The notes under the pieces are model-generated. The model saw nothing but the letters and a program-made list of their open reading frames with translations. It was not told the DNA's origin and ran no database searches. Below, piece by piece: positions 11,400 through 23,289 of a stretch of 64,000 bases of DNA. Each line of letters starts with the position of its first letter. Position 1 is the first letter of the stretch. The stretch spans positions 208,624-272,623 of the forward strand of contig JXTC01000372.1 of the NCBI GenBank assembly GCA_002914845.1. The letters run 5' to 3'. The DNA is from Trema orientale. Lineage: Eukaryota; Streptophyta; Magnoliopsida; Rosales; Cannabaceae. The position numbers were made by a program, and so were the translations under genes.

Positions 11400-13330
11400 T
11401 AAATTTTGTCATTCTCAATAATCGCAAACATCAGAAATACCACTAAGAATACTGGAGTTAGCCAAAATCAAGGTGCTACTGCTGCACAGGTCGATTCTGA
11501 TCAGAATCAACCAGCTGTGACCGCACCCGAGGAGAATATCGCCTAGAGACAAGATCGAATGGAGGATGCTCTTACAAACCTTCAGCAAATCACCAATCAG
11601 ATCAATGATTCTTTAAGGCGACTTGCTGCAGGGTGGATGGTCACTCCACCATAGCACGAACGTCCTAGAGATCACCCTGCTCGACGACTTGTGAGAGGGA
11701 TTCAAATTTAGGAGGTAAAAAATCGCGATCAGCCCAGGACCCATCTAAAGTGCTAGATCGCACTTCTAAGGGAAAGGGAAAAGCTACAGATCTACCACAA
11801 GAATCAGGAACTGGGAGTTCGAGCACAGACCGTGATCGTAGACAACCCTCTAGGAGAGGTTCTATCAACCATGATTGTCTGAGTAACGAGCAGAATCGTC
11901 ATTCGAGAAGCGTCTTCGAAAGGATTAGTAGGGAGCCAAGACAGAATTCTGCAGACCTAAGACAACAACGGGAATAGCGACATCAGAGAAACAGTCATGA
12001 GCGATCTATATCGCATCATAACGATCGAAGTCAATCTCATCGAACTATTTCAGTGGAATCTTCACAAAGGTCGCAGCAGACTCTGCCTGATCAACTTGTC
12101 TTATGTCGTGATAACAACGACCAAAAGCCACCCTTGCCACTAGTAAGAGATAATGCCTTTCCATCAAATATTGATGTTCATAAATTGAGGATCGCATTAG
12201 ATGCACTTGCTGGCTGGGACGATGAGCTTGCTGATGGATATTGTCAATCGCCATTCATCGAGGAGGTTCGAGCTGCCGCATTACCTGCTGGATTCAAACT
12301 TCCCACTATAAACACTTTTGATGGGAAAATCGATCTGCAAGACCAATGGATCACTTTAGCGACCTGATGGAGCTCCACCATGTCGATGACCTCGCACGTT
12401 ACAGATGCTTTGCTGTAACTCTCACAGGTGTAGCGAAGAAGTGGTTCCGAGGACTTAAGCCTGGTTCGATCTCGTCTTGGCAGCAACTTCAGACCATATT
12501 CTTGAGATAATTCCAGGCTGCAAAGAACTTAACTATTCCATTAATCAGTCTGTCTGCTATTCGACAAGGTCTAGAAAAGACTCTGCGATCTTACCTCAAT
12601 CACTTTACCTCAGAACTAGCGAAAGTCAACAACCCACCTGAAAGGGGAGTCTTGACTCTAATGACGGCCGGAGTACGACCAGAGACTAAACTCTAAGAGA
12701 AATTGCTAGAGTGAGAACGCAGGACTCTTGAAGACTTCTATCGGAGAGTAAGTAAACATCTAAGAGTAGAATCTTCACACGAGAATCTTCATAAGATAAA
12801 GAGAAAAGGAGAAAAAGATGCAGCCAAAGATACGACAACAACCAACAGTAATAATAACAAAAAGTCGAAAAAGAGGAAGAATTAGCAATTAGCTGAAAAG
12901 CAGCCCGAACAAAAGAAGCAGGAGATTCTAATAGCTCCCATATGATTTAATAACTATACCGAGCTAAATGCACCCATAGATCATATTTATGCAGTCACAA
13001 ACCAGCAGGAGCGATATCATCATCTAAAGCTGATAAAACAGAATAGAGCGAGACATGATCCCAACAAGTTCTGCCGGTATCACAATGCCATTGGATAAGA
13101 CACCAATAACTGCTATACCCTGAAAGATGAGATCGAAAGATTAATTAGAGAAGAGTGGCTGCGGCAGTATACCAGGCAGAACAATGAAAGGAGGAAGAAA
13201 ATCAACAGTGACCTCCAGAAATTCAACACGAAGTACGAACTATTTTCAGAGGTCCACATGTTGGTGGAGACTCAAAGAGGGCACAGGAAAGATACGCACG
13301 AGAAGCTTGGTAACAGCTATTGACTAATGT
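11400..13330 (+). pseudogene. Gypsy gag, disrupted
   Basis: Fragments in two or more frames add up to a retrotransposon gag protein. At 12,240-12,370 the frame reads SPFIEEVRAAALPAGFKLP followed by DGKIDLQDQW. The next frame, after about 12,355, reads DLMELHHVDDLARYRCFA and then GVAKKWFRGLKPGSISSW, which is the core of the retrotransposon gag domain (PF03732). Near 13,060-13,150 the text CRYHNAIG*DTNNCYTLKDEIE corresponds to the cysteine/histidine region downstream. Stops interrupt it repeatedly (for example at 11,545, 12,365 and 13,096), so no full-length Gag can be made. Confidence 0.85.
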
Positions 13331-13399
13331 TATGCATTTCAAACAGCGACCACAGAAGCTTCAATGGGTACCAGACATGGATATCATTTTCACAGAGCA

Positions 13400-13820
13400 G
13401 GACATAAGAGAGGTCCATTACCACCATAACGATGCACTCATTACAAAAATTAACTATAAGAGCACACAACTATGGTGAGTACTAGTCGATAATGGGAGTG
13501 CTATCGACATCTTATACTATACTGCCTTCAAAAAGATAGGGTTGAGTGATAGCAATTTGAAACCTACCGTCCCCCCACTTTACAGATTCACTAGCGACAC
13601 CATAATGCTGAGGGGCATGATTGAGCTTATGGTGAATGTTGGAACTTATCCCAGAGTTTTGACAGTAATGACTCAATTTTTAATAGTAGATTGCCCCTCC
13701 GCATTCAACGCCGTACTGGAAAGACCAACCTTGAGAGAACTTCAAACAGTCACTTCAATTTATCATCTCGCCATGAAGTTCCTAACCCAACACAAAGTAG
13801 GCGAAGTGCGAGATAACTAG
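13400..13820 (+). pseudogene. Gypsy aspartic protease domain, disrupted
   Basis: A frame around 13,476-13,820 reads LVDNGSAIDILYYTAFKKIG and continues to an internal hydrophobic strand and IVDCPSAFNAVLERPTL. This matches the retropepsin-like domain found between gag and RT in plant Gypsy elements, where the active-site region is written VDNGSS. A stop (TGA) precedes the domain at 13,476-13,478 and a stop follows at 13,818-13,820. In a live element it would cut the Gag-Pol polyprotein. Confidence 0.8.
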
Positions 13821-13988
13821 TATGATGCACGGTCTTACTATAACAATTCTTTGAACCTCACAACAAGAGATATAACACCTCACACAATGATAGTCCAGCT
13901 ACAGAAAGAATCGTCAAGCGAAATGTCAACCGAAGTCCTCGGCCAATGAGAAATCGATGGAGAGGTCAAGACTGGACTAATTGAAGAC

Positions 13989-14851
13989 TTGGAAGAATTG
14001 TCAATTGACGGGTCTTCAAAGGTATTAAATGTCGGAGTGAAGTTTCAAGAACCCGTGCGAGCTACATTGGTCGCTTTTATGAAGTCGAACTTGGATATCT
14101 TCACATGGCAATATTCGAATATGGTGGAGATTGATCCGAATGTTGTATGCCATCGCCTCAATATTGATACAACAAAAAAGTCCATGCGGCAAAAAAGAAG
14201 GGCAATAGATCCAGAATGCTACATCGCCTTGAAAGAAAAGGTAGAAAAACAGCTCAAAATTAGATTTATTAGGGAATCTTTTTACCCGAACTGGCTTGCA
14301 AACCCAGCTTTAGTGAAGAAACCTAATGGAAAGTGGAGAACTTGCATCGATTTCACCGATCTCAATAAAGCATGCCCAAAGGACAGTTTTCCACTTCCGA
14401 GAATCAACCAGCTAGTAGATGCGACGTCAGTGCATGAATTGTTAAGTTTTATAGATGCGTATTCTGGATATAATCAGATCCCATGTACGAGCTAGATGAG
14501 GAGTATACCCCGTTCATTACTGATCGAGGATTATATTGTTATAAAAAAATATCTTTCGGACTCATCAACGCAGGAACAACTTATCATCGTCTTGTCGATA
14601 TGATGTTTGCAAAATAAATTGGCAAGACAATGGAGGTATACGTTGATGACATGTTGGTAAAATCGAAGAAAGCTAAAGATCACATCAAGCACCTTGATGA
14701 GATGTTCAAGATTCTTCGAAAGTATCAAATGAAGCTGAACCCTCAGAAGTATGTATTTGGGATAGGATTTGGGAATTTCCTAGGGTTCATAGTCAATCAG
14801 CGGGGTATTGAAGCTAACCCTCAGAAGATACAAGTACTGATTGACATGTAA
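13989..14851 (+). pseudogene. Gypsy reverse transcriptase, disrupted
   Basis: The first frame (13,989-14,495) carries the RT N-terminal region: LANPALVKKPNGKWRTCIDF, TDLNKACPKDSFPLPRI and IDAYSGYNQI. A frameshift near 14,485 and a stop at about 14,615 follow. The second open frame (14,630-14,851) has the catalytic YVDDM box at 14,639-14,653, then KLNPQKYVFGI and LGFIVNQRGIEANPQKI, typical of the RT thumb and connection. The catalytic aspartates are intact but the reading frame is not, so the enzyme is inactive. Confidence 0.9.
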
Positions 14852-15870
14852 TCACCTCGCAAACCTAAAGATGTGCAGAGCTTGAGAGTGACCGCACTAA
14901 GCTGATTCGTATCAAGATCGACTGACAAATGCCAGCCATTTTTCGAGGTGTTGAAGGGTTCAATGAAGTTTGAGTGGACGGAAAAATATGACTAGGTATT
15001 CCAAGAGTTGAAAAAATATTTGAGTTCTCATTCACTCTTGTCGAAGCCAAAGCCGAGGGAAAAGTTATGCCTATACCTCACTGTTTCCAAGTATCCGACG
15101 AGTGCTATACTAATTCGAGAAGAATAAAATATACAGCGGCTCATATATTATGTGAGTATAAGACTCCTCGATACCGAGACAAGATATCTGGTAATGGAGA
15201 AGTTGGCACTAGCACTTATCATCGCATCCAGGAAACTTCGGCTATACTTCCACGCACATTCCATTGAAGTCTTCAGGAATTTTCAATTAAAGCAGGTTTT
15301 GCAAAAACCTAAAGCGTCAGGATGATTACTCAAGTGGGTGGTCGAGCTAAGCCAATTTGACATCAATTTTTGACCTGTCACTACAATTAAAGGTCAAGCT
15401 CTCGCAGATTTTGTTACGGAGTTCACTTACGATGTCAATCTTTCTGAAGAAGTAATCGAGAAACCTGCCATGGAATTAACTAAGTTGTGGAAGCTTTATG
15501 TTGATGGATCGTCAAACGAGAACGGAGCTGGTGCGGGTTTGATGCTAATCAGTCCAGAAAGGTATAATATTCATTGTGCACTTCGCTTCAAATTTCTAGC
15601 ATTGAACATAAAGCAGAATATGAGGCATTAATAGCTAGGCTCAAGCTCGCATAAGAAATGAAGGTCGAGATGATCGAGGTATACAGTGACTCCCAGTTGG
15701 TCGTTTGCCAAGTAATCGACGATTATCAAGCTAGAGGGGGAAGAACGCTGGCTTATTTATAAGAAGTATAGAGACTGTTCTCGATATTTATTGCTTATAG
15801 TATTCAACTTCTTCCTCGTACTAAGAACACTGAGGCAGATGCTCTAGCTAAACTCACCTCGACGAAAGAT
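14852..15870 (+). pseudogene. Gypsy RNase H region, disrupted
   Basis: Downstream of RT, the frame near 15,490-15,560 reads KLYVDGSSNENGAGAGLML, the first catalytic strand of a plant-type RNase H. Around 15,605-15,640 the text HKAEYEALIA carries the catalytic Glu, and near 15,675-15,710 EVYSDSQLVVCQV carries the next Asp. Near 15,810-15,860 PRTKNTEADALAKL supplies the last Asp. In-frame stops occur between them. An earlier degraded RT connection region with partial RNase H resemblance (14,852-15,430) is also present. Confidence 0.8.
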
Positions 15871-15879
15871 GCAGAATTA

Positions 15880-17202
15880 CTAAAGGTGGTTCCTGTCGAA
15901 TTCCTCACAAAGCCAAGTATCGAAGAAGAGCCCCAAATAACCATGTCAGTTAATCATAAACCTTCATGGATGAATCCTATAATGAAGTATCTACAAGATG
16001 GCGACCTTCCCGAGAATAAAGACGATATTAAGCGACTTCGAATGAAGGCAGTTCACTATATCATCTATGATAGAATGCTTTATCAAAGAAGTTTTAGCTC
16101 ACCGTTATTGTTATGTGTGATGAAAAAAAGGCACACTACATTATGAGAGAAATTCGTGAAGGGATGTGCGAAAATCATTCTGGGGGGGCAGGCACTTGCC
16201 AACAAAGCCCTTAGACAAGGATATTTTTGGCCTATTATAAAGAAAGATGCAATGGAATTCGCTTGGAAATGTGATAAATGTCAACGATTTGCAACTATTC
16301 CTAGATCGCCACCTGTTCCTCTTACTTCGATGACAAGCCCATGGCCATTTGCAGTATGAGGAATTGATATTATCGGAATACTCCCACTAGCGCGAGGTGG
16401 ACTGAAATATGCGGTAGTCACAATCGATTATTTCACCAAATGGATAGAAGCTGAAGCCTTGAGCACTATTTCTGTAAAGAAGATAATAGATTTTATCTAC
16501 AAGTCTATAATTTACCGATATGGTATACAGCACACCATAGTTTCTGATAATAGGAAATAATTCGACTGCGATGTGTTTCGCAACTTCTGCGATAACTTGG
16601 GAATTAAGAAAAGCTTCTCCGCTTTTGTCCATCCACAGGCCAATGACCAGGTCGAAGCTATAAACAAGGTACTTAAGCAGAACCTGAAGACGAAGCTAGA
16701 AGAACACTAAGGAGCTTGGCCAGAGATACTTCCTGAAGTATTATGGGCTTATCGCACCACTCAACGAACTACCACTGGAGAGATTCCATTCTCTCTAGCC
16801 TACGGATATGAGGCGATGGTCCCAGTTGAGATTGGTGCGAGCTCCTTACGATGATATACTTATGAACAAGATCAGAATAATACATTGATGAGAATTGAGC
16901 TCGATCTTCTAGAAGAAAGGCACGAATAGTCTCAACTACAAATTACGTCATACCAATAACGTACAGGTCGATATTATAACTCTAAAGTAAAAAATAGATA
17001 ATTTGGAGTTAGTGACCTTGTTCTTCAACAAGTTCTCCCTAATACTAAAGAGCATAGCACTGGTATATTTAGGCCCTTTTGGGAAGGACCATATGTTATA
17101 GATATTGTCATTCGACCTAGGACGTACAAACTAGCTCGCACTGGAGGACAAAAAATCAAGCACGCTTGGAATGCAGAACAGTTTCGTCGTTATTATCAGT
17201 AA
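15880..17202 (+). pseudogene. Gypsy integrase, disrupted
   Basis: The zinc-binding HHCC region runs over about 16,130-16,300: REIREGMCENHSG, then ALRQGYFWPIIKKDA and KCDKCQRFA. The first His of the usual REIHEG motif reads Arg (CGT), so the zinc site is damaged. The core follows with GIDIIGILP, TIDYFTKWIEAEAL, IVSDN and QVEAIN, giving the D-D-E acidic residues, then AYRTTQRTTTGEIPFSLAYG. The region ends at a TAA at 17,200-17,202 after AWNAEQFRRYYQ. Internal stops at about 16,359, 16,558 and 16,708 break it. Confidence 0.88.
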
Positions 17203-17985
17203 ATCTTTATGTATATCTTCATATAGCTTCAAAGGCCTGGGGGGTATCTTGTTATTCGACATCTAAATTCATCAATAAAGATATCATTTCTTCAATTTAT
17301 CGTCTTGTTATTTCTTAATATTAGTTCATCTTTTATAGTTTTATGGCCATCTTCGAACACCATAAAACTCGGGGGGCAGTGGGATTAGATTACATAATCT
17401 CCTACTTGCTTCTTAAGGGACTATGCAAACGTTCATTCAGAGAGGTTAGAATTTTGGATCGCCAAATATCTAAAATTTCTTTAAATATTAGGATTTTCTC
17501 CTCGCTTCATATCTTAGCAGGTCATATTACACGATATTCCTCCTCAAACACAAAAGTGACTAAGCAAAATATCTATAGTTCGATGTGATACATTGCTATA
17601 AATCCTATTTTGCCATAGAACTTTTGAAAAATAATATTAAGTTCGCATCACTCATACTTATTATTTTTTTTAAGTGACCTAACCCATCCTAACGCTTAAA
17701 ACCCATTTTAAGTTATTTGGATTCGATTCTCAATAGAGTACCTATCAGTCACTTAGTGATTGACTACTTAGTTAAATTATGCGTCTTTATATTATTGTGC
17801 GATATGTGTTTTAATTGTTTTGTAAGAATAAAAATTTTGACAAGAGGAACTTCATAAATAAAAGCTCGCACTCGTGTGCGAATAAAATATTACAAAATAA
17901 ATGGGACAAGCCTGTATTTGTCCTTAACTTTACGAAGTTGATTTACAAAATATATAACAATATATATATAAAAAATAAAAACTAC
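17203..17985. other. Gypsy non-coding spacer after pol
   Basis: Lies between the pol stop and the tail-to-tail antisense ORF. I see no coding signal on either strand. A/T-rich. Confidence 0.5.
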
Positions 17986-18905
17986 TCTACAGATGTGCCT
18001 CCTCCACCATTTGCAGCCTCATCCAATTTCCAACTCTCAATGAGTTCGACAACGTCTTCACCAAGGAATGAGAAGTCGAACTCCGGACTCTTGCAGTAGA
18101 TATTGTATATGATCGTGGATATGACGATGTCGCTGGCCTTGTCTTTAAACTCCTTGCCCTCAGTAGACTTGAACTCTTCGACGGCCTTGCAACCCATCTT
18201 CTTTAGAGCGCCCGGGTGTTGAGAGATGGTCTTCTTGAGTTCTTTTATTTTTTCTGCGAGCTGCTCCTTAGCCAAAGCCTCCTACAGTTGCTGCTTCTCA
18301 GACTCGAAGCTGCTCTTTTCTTCTTCGCGGGTCTTCTTCAGGTCCTTGTAAGTCTGGGCAATTTCTTCGACCTTCTCGCCCTTCTCTATGCATTCAAGTA
18401 CCGGATCGTACATGAGCACAGCAGCAGAGGTAGTCTGAAATAAAGGAAAATCATTAGAAAGAGGTGACCTGGCATAAAAATTAGAAAGCAATTCGTACTT
18501 ACATTGGCAAGCATTCTCATAGCGGCCTGGAATGTGACCTTCGGTGGCATCCTCTTCATCTTCTCTCACCTTCTGCTGAGGTGAAGCGATCTATAAATGC
18601 AGCACTGAGGCTTGCTTTTTCAAGTAGCTAGCGAAGGAGTATGAGCAGATCAAGATCCTTATCCTGACCTGAAGGCGCACCTGAATAAGAAGAGCTCGGC
18701 TGTTTACTCGAAGGTTCTGGTTCGCTCGCTGAGGCTGGGGGTGGAGGTGAATTCTGGGGAGCATCATCGAAGGCGACCTTTCTTTTCTTCAAAGTGTCAA
18801 CCTTCTCTTTTCCCTTTGAAGTTGGAGGAGTGCTGTCTGGAGTTTTGGACTTGGATCTTGAGCATAAGGTAGAGGGAGGAGCTCGAACTTCACTGCTAAT
18901 TATTA

Positions 18906-20179
18906 TTATATCTTCTGCATAACAGTATTATGATTAGTATGCGAGATGTAAAATATCACAATGTATAAAGGGGAGTTAATTTTACCTTCAGTTACTGGAG
19001 ATGCTGGGGTTTTCTGCTGTTGTTGAGAGGGGGGTACGCTGCGAAACAGACTGCTTCTTCGAAGAAGAAGCTTCACCCTTCTTTTTCTTCGAGCTAGAAG
19101 TCCCCGAAGTCGAAGGTGCCTTTTGTTTCTTTGAGCTCGTGGATTGTTTTCTCTTTAAACTTGGAGAGCTCCTGGGACGGTTTGCGGAAGTAAGGAGGCT
19201 CGCACCTTTGGGAAAGAGACCAGATACAAGCAGGTTCTCGGCTGTCCCCAGGGTCTTCCAGTTAAACTCTTCATCGGAGAGTGAGTTGATCTTTCCCACT
19301 CGAAGGAGTTGCTCAGAATCTAGATCAGGTCACTCATCTCTGTGAACTATGAGGTGGAAGAAAATATATTAGAACAAACGAAATATACCTCATATGAACA
19401 TAAGGGTGAGTACTTACTAGCATGCTAGAAGAATCTATTTTTGGCGTATTCGAAGTGAAAAAAGCCACCCTTTCATTTGTCCATGTTATTTCTAACGTGG
19501 GAGATGGTCTTCGCATCGGAGCTCAACCATTTGCATGCATCGTAGAATCCGACGTTGGAAGGATTCAATTTAAAACAATAGAACCATGCAAACTCCTCCA
19601 GAGTGGGGATTCCTACTTGGTACTTATGGTATAGTATATACAGTTATACCATGTATCTATATGTATTAGGTGTTAATTGAAAAGGGACGATGCTATAGTA
19701 ATCGACCACAGATTGTATGAATGGGTGAAGTGGTAAATGGACTCCGGCTCGCATCAGGGCATCAGTAAATGCGGCGTATTTGAGTGGAGGAGTGTTGGGG
19801 TGATTGAATTCTGTTGGTGTAAGAATTGCTAGCTCCGGATCAAGGCTAGCTCCGAATCAAGGTTGTATTATTTCTTCAGCTTCTCGATCTTTGCCCCTGT
19901 ACAGTTGGATTTGATGTCGCCGTAGGACCACTCTCATTCGACGTATTGAAAATCGGTAGAGTACTTTGGTGCATCTCTAACGTGTTTAGGGCGTTGGTTA
20001 ACTGGGAGATCTCCTATGCGAGGACTATTTTATCTAGATCCAGTTATTTCTACTTCAGGCTCCTTTTCTATATAGTCGTCAAGGTCAATCGAACTAATGC
20101 TCTCATCAGAGAATGACGACTCCCCTGAAAATGCATTCCCTTCTCTAAAATCTTCCCTACTAGACATCTGGATAAGAAA
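18906..20179. repeat. Duplicated segment, copy A (left of single N)
   Basis: Starts TTATATCTTCTGCATAAC and ends CATCTGGATAAGAAA. It is repeated directly after the N at 20,180. Differences include a 17-18 bp insertion near 19,838-19,855 and scattered substitutions. See the finding on unmerged contig overlap. Confidence 0.85.
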
Positions 20180-20180
20180 N
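20180..20180. other. Single-N scaffold join
   Basis: One N exactly at the boundary of the two copies of a roughly 1.27-kb direct repeat. Confidence 0.9.
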
Positions 20181-21436
20181 TTATATCTTCTGCATAACAG
20201 TATTATGATTAGTATGCGAGATGTAAAATATCACAATGTATAAAGGGGAGTTAATTTTACCTTCAGTTACTGGAGGTGCTGGGATTTTCTGCTGTTGTTG
20301 AGAGGGGGTACGCTGCGAAATAGACCGCTTCTTTGAAGAAGAAGCTTCACCCTTCTTTTTCTTCGAGCTAGAAGTCCCCGAAGTCGAAGGTGCCTTTCGT
20401 TTCTTTGAGCTCGTGGATTGTTTTCTCTTTAGACTTGGAGAGCTCCTGGGACGGTTTGCAGAAGTAGGGAGGCTCGCACCTTTGGGAAAGAGACCAGATA
20501 CAAGCAGGTTCTCGGTTGTCCCTAGGGTCTTCCAGTTAAACTCTTCATCAGAGAGTGAGTTGATCTTTCCCACTCGAAGGAGTTGCTCAGAATTTAGATC
20601 AGGTCACTCATCTCTATGAACTGTGAGGTGGAAGAAAATATGTTAGAACAAAAGAAATATACCTCATATGAACATAAGGGTGAGTACTTACTAGCATGCT
20701 AGAAGAATCTATTTTTGGCGTATTCAAAGTGAAAGAAGCCGCCCTTCCATTTTTCCATGTTATTTCTAACATGGGAGATGGTCTTCGCATCGGAGCTCGA
20801 CCATTTGCATGCATCGTAGAATCCGACGTCGGAAGGGTTCAATTTAAAACAATAGAACCATGCGAACTCCTCCAGGGTGGGGATTCCTAGTTGGTACTTA
20901 TGGTATAGTATATACAGTTATACCATGTATCTATATGTATTAGGTGTTAATTGAAAAGGGACAACGCTATAGTAATCGACCACAGATTGTATGAACAGGT
21001 GAAGTAGTAAATAGACTCTGGCTCGCATCAGGGCATCAGTAAATGCGGCGTATTTGAGTGGAGGAGTGTTGGGGCGATTGAATTCTGTTGGTGTAAGAAT
21101 TGCTAGCTCCGAATCAAGGTTGTATTATTTCTTCAGCTTCTCGATCTTTGCCTCTGTACAGTTGGATTTGATGTCGCCGTAGGACCACTCTCATTCGACG
21201 TATTGAAAATCGGTATAGTACTCTGGTGCGTCTCAAACGTGTTGAGGGCGTTGGTTAACTGGGAGATCTCCTATGCGAGGACTATTTTGTCTAGATCCAG
21301 TTATTTCTACTTCAAGCTCCTTTTCTATGTAGTCGTCAAGGTCAATCGAACTAATGCTCTCATCAGAGAATGACGACTCCCCTGAGAAAGCATTCCCTTC
21401 TCTAAAATCTTCCCTACTAGACATCTGGATAAGAAA
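20181..21436. repeat. Duplicated segment, copy B (right of single N)
   Basis: Starts with the same TTATATCTTCTGCATAAC and ends with GGATAAGAAA, then continues into unique element sequence. This copy holds the natural 5' end of the antisense ORF. Confidence 0.85.
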
Positions 21437-22227
21437 CATGGGGTATATTTAATCCTATGCGAGCATCATTCTACGGGTAAATTTATGAATTAATAGAACT
21501 AACCTAAGTGCGACCTAGAAATAGGCGTACTATTTTTGTCTATTGTTGCAGGTGTTCTCGCTATGTGCAAGCAATTTGGGGACAAAAACCCTAAAATTAT
21601 ACCAACGTCTAGTGCGTCCTATAAGTTTGAGCAACTCTTCGATAAATGTCATTCGACACATTAGATTCTTCTATATACAATCTGATCAAATTCTTCTAAT
21701 TAAATTATGGGTTTGTCTATCTATTCGTCTAAGGCAATTCATCAATCAATTTGTCTATATTGATTCTGTATTTCGACCTAGAAAAGATTTGTATCAAATC
21801 TGACCTTTGAAATACCTAGGGTCCTAGGTTCGTGAAGTTAAGTTTACGGGGGGTACAACAGATTATAATTTCAGGGAATCAGAATCTTTATGGTGGAGGT
21901 CTGAGTTAAAGCATTTTTTTGGCACTACAGTTGATACAAGGTCTCTATATTTCTTTATAAATAAAAGTAATATATAAAAAAAAGTTCTTCACATAAAATG
22001 GAAAGAAAGTACCAACCTTTTTCGAAAGCTCTGAATTATTGAACGACAAAGAGAATCTTTTATCTGAACCTTGCCGGAGGAGAAGTGACAGACAGGTTCA
22101 TCAGTGATGGGGGAGAAGGCCCTTGAATGTTACTGGGGACGATTTAAGCTTAAGAGTTTCTGACGACTGGACGCCGAGGTTTTTTTTTTTTCGAGTGAAA
22201 ATAAAAGAAGAAAAAGGAAATGGATTT

Positions 22228-22236
22228 CCTTATATA
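22228..22236 (-). promoter_or_regulatory. TATA-like box upstream of the antisense ORF
   Basis: The minus strand reads TATATAAGG here, about 790 bp upstream of the antisense ATG at 21,424. It is the clearest TATA-type motif in this non-coding part of the element. It would allow transcription of the antisense ORF independent of the LTRs. Inferred from motif and position only. Confidence 0.35.
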
Positions 22237-22614
22237 CTCTATAAGGTTTAGTTAATCTCAGCCATAGATTGAGGACGTTGCTTTTTGAAATTAATGGCCG
22301 AGATCTACGCAGGAGAATTGATTTTTGAAAATCAAAACAATTAATTTTTGAAATACGAAAAGTCTTAATTTGAAACAGCAGCTGACGTCACCGGTGTCAT
22401 TATGCTTACTCGAGAAGCGGATGGGTTTCCTCGAGTTTTACTAGTTTCCTGAGAAAAAGTGACACGTAGGTTGCGTCTGTCATGGAAGTATACGTGTGGG
22501 TGTGATTCGAGATCTTTTACGACTCTTCAAAGGCTTCGGGATGACCTCATAACGTCGTACTCTTGAGCTCGCACTTGTTAGAGTAGGAAGCTCCATTTAG
22601 CTCTAAAAGACTAA

Positions 22615-22631
22615 TGGAGCTGGAGGGCAAT
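22615..22631 (+). other. Polypurine tract of the Gypsy element
   Basis: The purine-rich stretch TGGAGCTGGAGGGCAAT directly precedes the right LTR, as expected for the plus-strand priming site. Confidence 0.6.
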
Positions 22632-23249
22632 TGTTGTGCGATTTTAAATTTACATCATTGGTCAACGTCAAAAAAAGAAAGTTAGTGACTGAATTAAATG
22701 CGTTAGGTCACATGTGTGCTTTCCTGATAGAAGTGCGACCTTCTCCAATTAAGTTAAGTACGACCAGCGTAAAGAGGAAACTAGATCAAGCTTCTTCAAA
22801 TGGGTAATCAACAAAGAAAAGGAAATGAGCTTCTGAATGGAGATCAAGCAATTCATTCTATTTATTAGTTATTACCCAATTTTGTATTATTATCTGAAAT
22901 TGTATTTTCTGATTATCTACTTACTTATTTTTATAATTGGGAAACATTGAGTTGCCCTCACCTATATAAAGGAGGCCTCAATCTTATTATGGATCACGAC
23001 ACAATTATCTTACAATCACTTTACTGCACATTCTCTATAATTATCTCTTTACTCTTACCTTGAAACTTAGAGAAATTCTTGTAATTCTCTAGAAAATAGT
23101 GAAGAACAGTGGACATAGGCTCATCTTTTTCTGGGCTGAATCACTATAAACTCCTTGTCTCTTTATTTTGCTTTATTCTTCAATTCTTTTCACAATAAGC
23201 CGCATCTTGTAATTTTCTAAATTAGTTGTTGACAAAACCTCCGTCAACA
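22632..23249 (+). repeat. Right LTR of the Gypsy element
   Basis: 618 bp, starting TGTTGTGCGATT and ending CCGTCAACA, followed by the target repeat CCTAC. It contains CTATATAAAGG at about 22,961-22,971, the likely LTR promoter box, about 290 bp before the LTR end. Confidence 0.92.
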
Positions 23250-23289
23250 CCTACAAAATTTATCAAAAGTGAGTACGAAGACTTGAGCT

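Larger units (their letters stand above)
17989..21439 (-). pseudogene. Antisense ORF of the Gypsy element, PF04195-type, partly duplicated
   Basis: Minus-strand coding text runs from an ATG at 21,424 (MSSREDFREG; an in-frame ATG also at 21,439) to about 17,989. Its order is an acidic Ser-rich N-terminus, a middle region with LKYAAFTDALMRARVYL, VVDYYSVVPFQLTPNTYRY and PTLEEFAWFYCFKLNP, then a Lys/Ser-rich low-complexity stretch (KRKAPSTSGTSSSKKKKG), and a C-terminal predicted coiled coil (EKVEEIAQTYKDLKKTREEE). The middle matches the plant 'putative gypsy type transposon' family PF04195, often carried antisense in Tat-like elements. Function is unknown. Stops and possible introns break it. The segment 18,906-20,179 is repeated at 20,181-21,436 across a single N. 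Confidence 0.7.
10754..23249 (+). mobile_element. Ty3/Gypsy LTR retrotransposon, complete but decayed
   Basis: LTRs at 10,754-11,369 and 22,632-23,249 begin TGTTG (TATTG in the left copy) and end CAACA. The element is flanked by CCTAC at 10,749-10,753 and 23,250-23,254. Inside, on the plus strand and in order, are gag, aspartic protease, reverse transcriptase, RNase H and integrase, the order of Gypsy elements. All are interrupted by stops and frameshifts. The 3' third carries a long antisense ORF related to PF04195. The gag text, the zinc-knuckle-like CRYH motif and the antisense ORF suggest the Tat-like branch; that lineage call is inference. About 1.27 kb of the length is probably an assembly duplication, so the true size may be near 11.2 kb. 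Confidence 0.92.

Noticed and set aside
12784..13102. Possible separate small gene in the Gypsy gag-pol spacer
   Set aside because: The text fits the linker and Cys/His part of gag; no independent start or stop.
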